From Saccoglossus kowalevskii (taxonomy: Eukaryota > Hemichordata > Enteropneusta > Harrimaniidae): DNA of 42,675 nt. The notes beneath the pieces were generated by a model that had not been told where the DNA came from, made no database searches, and saw nothing but the letters and a program-made list of their open reading frames with translations. This document shows positions 40,401 through 42,675 of the stretch, piece after piece (positions within the stretch are counted from its first letter, which is position 1; each line of letters starts with the position of its first letter). The stretch covers positions 1-42,675 of the forward strand of contig NW_003142678.1 in assembly GCF_000003605.2 (NCBI RefSeq). The letters are read 5' to 3'. The translations under genes and the position numbers were made by a program.

Positions 40401-41373
40401 TGGCCACACTTGTTTGCATATGCAGATTGTAAATGGCCACACTTGTATGCATATGCAGATTGTAAATAGCCATTCTTGTTTGCATATGCAGATTGTAAAT
40501 GGCCACACTTGTTTGCATATGCAGATTGTAAATAGCCACACTTGTATGCATATGCAGATTGTAAATGGCCACACTTGTTTGCATATGCAGATTGTAAATA
40601 GCCACACTTGTATGCATATGCAGATTGTAAATAGCCCAACTTGTTTGCATATGCAGATTGTAAATAGCCACACTTGTATGCATATGTAGATTGTAAATAG
40701 CCACACTTGTTTGCATATGCAGATTGTAAATAGCCACACTTGTATGCATATGCAGATTGTAAATAGCCACACTTGTATGCATATGCAGATTGTAAATAGC
40801 CATACTTGTATGCATCTACAGATTGTAAATAGCCACACTTGTATTCATATGCAGATTGTAAATAGCCACACTTGTTTGCATATGCAGATTGTAAATAGCC
40901 ACACTTGTATGCATATGCAGATTGTAAATAGCCACACTTGTATGCATATGCAGATTGTAAATGGCCACACTTGTATTCATATGCAGATTGTAAATAGCCA
41001 CACTTGTATGCATATGCAGATTGTAAATAGCCACACTTGTTTGCATATGCAGATTGTAAATAGCCACACTTGTATGCATATGCAGATTGTAAATAGCCAC
41101 ACTTGTATGCATATGCAGATTGTAAATAGCCACACTTGTATGCATATGCAGATTGTAAATATCAACACTTGTTTGCATATGCAGATTGTAAATGGCCACA
41201 CTTGTATGCAGATGCAGATTGTAAATAGCCACACTTGTATGCATATGCAGATTGTAAATAGCCACACTTGTATGCATATGCAGATTGTAAATGGCCACAC
41301 TTGTATGCATATGCAGATTGTAAATAGCCACACTTGTATGCATATGCAGATTGTAAATAGCCATACTTGTATG
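37475..41373 (+). repeat. 561-bp (17-unit) higher-order repeat cluster
   Basis: CATCTACAG units occur at 37475, 38036, 38597, 39691, 40252, 40813 and 41374. Five of six intervals are exactly 561 bp (17 x 33). The sixth, 38597-39691, is 1,094 bp, or 33 units plus five private added bases. Two HOR types exist: type 2 (CATTCTT and CCCAACTTGTTTG units) at 37475 and 40252, and type 1 (two TATTCATATG units, then a CAACACTTGTTTG and a GCAGATG unit) at 38036, 39691 and 40813. The 40813 copy has AATATCAAC and one extra T-type unit identity. The pair type 2 + type 1 (1,122 bp) recurs 2,777 bp apart, or 84 x 33 + 5. Confidence 0.93.
39517..39674. other. Cluster of five private single-base insertions
   Basis: Within 158 bp, five runs each gain one base: TTTT at 39517, ATTT at 39532, CTTTG at 39549, ATTT at 39600 and AAAA at 39671. 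No other copy of this HOR has them, and together they account for the +5 offset of the flanking 561-bp spacing. All are homopolymer extensions, the typical error of long-read consensus. I read this as a low-quality stretch rather than biology. Confidence 0.8.
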
Positions 41374-42675
41374 CATCTACAGATTGTAAATAGCCACACT
41401 TGTATTCATATGCAGATTGTAAATAGCCACACTTGTTTGCATATGCAGATTGTAAATGGCCACACTTGTATGCATATGCAGATTGTAAATAGCCACACTT
41501 GTATGCATATGCAGATTGTAAATAGCCACACTTGTTTGCATATGCAGATTGTAAATAGCCACACTTGTATGTATATGCAGATTGTAAATAGCCACACTTG
41601 TATGCATATGCAGATTGTAAATAGCCACACTTGTTTGCATATGCAGATTGTAAATAGCCACACTTGTTTGCATATGCAGATTGTAAATGGCCACACTTGT
41701 ATGCATATGCAGATTGTAAATAGCCACACTTGTATGCATATGCAGATTGTAAATAGCCATACTTGTATGCACATGCAGATTGTAAATAGCCACACTTGTA
41801 TGCATATGCAGATTGTAAATAGCCCAACATGTATGCATATGCAGATTGTAAATAGCCACACTTTTTGCATATGCAGATTGTAAATGGCCACACTTGTATG
41901 CATATGCAGATTGTAAATGGCCACACTTGTATGCATATACAGATTGTAAATAGCCACACTTGTATGCATCTACAGATTGTAAATGGCCACACTTGTATGC
42001 ATATGCAGATTGTAAATGGCCACACTTGTATGTATATGCAGATTGTAAATGGCCACACTCGTATGCATATGCAGATTGTAAATAGCCACACTTGTATGCA
42101 TCTACAGATTGTAAATAGCCACACTTGTATGCATATGCAGATTGTAAATGGCCACACTTGTATGCATATGCAGATTGTAAATGGCCACACTTGTATGCAT
42201 ATGCAGATTGTAAATGGCCACACTTGTATGTATATGCAGATTGTAAATGGGCACACTTGTTTGCATATGCAGATTGTAAATGGCCACACTCGTATGCATA
42301 TGCAGATTGTAAATAGCCACACTTGTTTGCATATGCAGATTGTAAATAGCCACACTTGTATGTATATGCAGATTGTAAATGGCCACACTTGTATGCATAT
42401 GCAGATTGTAAATAGCCACACTTGTTTGCATATGCAGATTGTAAATAGCCACACTTGTATGCATATGCAGATTGTAAATGGCCACACTTGTATGTATATG
42501 CAGATTGTAAATGGCCACACTCGTATGCATATGCAGATTTTAAATAGCCACACTTGTATGCACATGCAGATTGTAAATAGCCACACTTATATGCACATGC
42601 AGATCGTAAATAGCCACACTTGTATGCATATGCAGATTGTAAATAGCCACACTTGTTTGCATATGCAGATTGTAA
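41374..42675 (+). repeat. Long-range copy of 6369-8270, lacking one 594-bp repeat; array cut by window end
   Basis: Offset to the earlier segment is 35,005 bp at the 32-bp TTTTTGC unit (41862 against 6857). It is 34,411 bp at GGGCAC when compared with the second 594-bp copy (42249 against 7838), and the difference is exactly 594. Rare units CCCAACATG (near 41824), CAGATTTTAAATAG (near 42538) and CAGATCGTAAATAG (near 42602) are shared with 6820, 8126 and 8192. The sequence stops inside a unit at 42675. Confidence 0.93.

Larger units (their letters stand above)
1..42675 (+). repeat. 33-bp tandem satellite array, about 1,293 units, filling the window
   Basis: Every stretch of the window reads as the same 33-bp unit in the same orientation. 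Counting from CAG, most change is confined to a few positions: 13 (A/G), 25 (A/T), and sporadically 1, 3, 6, 9, 15-19, 22 and 27-33. From the CAG at 9 to the CAG at 42666 is 42,657 bp, or 1293 x 33 - 12, and the odd-length units listed in the other entries sum to -12, so nothing else is inserted. No flank is present: the array is already running at base 1 and is cut inside a unit at 42675. Long pure arrays with nested higher-order repeats are characteristic of eukaryotic satellite DNA. The species and chromosomal site cannot be read from this sequence, and I do not recognise the unit as a named family. Confidence 0.98.

Noticed and set aside
1-42675. CRISPR array or similar guide array (33-bp periodicity)
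   Set aside because: There is no repeat/spacer alternation: all 33 bases are conserved from unit to unit and variation is a few recurrent substitutions. No cas-like gene or leader is present.
1-42675. Reverse-transcriptase-made concatemer or phage-defence repeat (endless open frame idea)
   Set aside because: Units differ by inherited variants arranged in nested higher-order repeats, which needs long-term DNA duplication, not a single templated concatemer. No reverse transcriptase or template RNA gene is present.
1-42675. Telomeric repeat
   Set aside because: The unit is 33 bp, has no G-rich strand, and has no TTAGGG- or TTTAGGG-like core.
1-42675. CENP-B box as evidence for a centromere
   Set aside because: The box needs a TTCG and a CGGG core. 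The unit has no CG in its consensus and nothing resembling the box.
1-42675. Transposon, insertion sequence or retroelement copy inside the array
   Set aside because: The unit count closes to the base with only small indels, so no element of any length can be hidden, and no terminal repeats or coding remnants are seen.
1-42675. tRNA, rRNA or other structured RNA genes
   Set aside because: No non-repeat sequence exists to hold one. The 10-bp palindrome per unit is self-complementary but has no loop of its own.
1-42675. E-box (CATATG, CACTTG) or FOX-like (TGTTTGC) sites as regulatory elements
   Set aside because: Six- to seven-base matches in a 33-bp unit are of low information and repeat only because the unit repeats. 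There is no gene nearby to regulate.

Overview
The whole window is one uninterrupted head-to-tail tandem repeat (satellite/minisatellite) with a 33-bp unit. I find no credible protein-coding gene, RNA gene, mobile element or unique-sequence DNA in it. Counting units from their CAG, the consensus is CAGATTGTAAATRGCCA (positions 1-17) followed by CACTTGTWTGCATATG (18-33), with R = A or G at position 13 and W = A or T at position 25. GC is about 36-39%. The first CAG is at 9 and the last at 42666. That span, 42,657 bp, equals 1293 x 33 minus 12, and the odd-length units I could list by eye sum to exactly -12. The array therefore has about 1,293 units, no inserted foreign DNA and no inverted units. 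It runs off both ends of the window. || A pure short-unit array of more than 42 kb with nested higher-order repeats is typical of eukaryotic nuclear satellite DNA (centromeric, pericentromeric, subtelomeric or a heterochromatic knob). I cannot name the species, and nothing here identifies a chromosome position. A prokaryotic origin is very unlikely. || Layout: units are labelled by diagnostic substitutions and rare 31/32-bp units, which repeat in the same order at distant places and so reveal higher-order repeats (HORs) and segmental copies. Main blocks: a module starting with a 32-bp unit at 1348, 6857, 23744 and 41862; a 'TTTTATG' block at 1809, 4086, 24205 and 25360 (truncated at 10219), tandemly duplicated with a 1,155-bp (35-unit) period at 24205-26514; a 594-bp (18-unit) duplication at about 7.05-8.17 kb; a 0.9-1 kb segment at about 9.2-10.15 kb copied at about 32.2-33.67 kb, where it carries an extra 494-bp duplication; a GGCAGACT module with six copies; a GGCCCAACTTGTATG module with eight copies; a 561-bp (17-unit) HOR at 37475-41373 and again at 20253-20813; and a final 1.3 kb that repeats 6.4-8.27 kb minus one 594-bp copy. 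A private patch at about 29.76-30.42 kb fits none of the blocks well. || Very long open frames cross the window, the longest 4,384 codons on the complement. They exist because 33 is a multiple of 3 and the complement of the unit contains no stop in any frame. They run through indels and change frame, so I do not annotate them as genes. The most notable sequence feature is a 10-bp palindrome (TGCATATGCA) in most units, which in about twenty variant units becomes the 12-bp palindrome ATGCATATGCAT, identical to the MORE site known to bind POU/Oct dimers.
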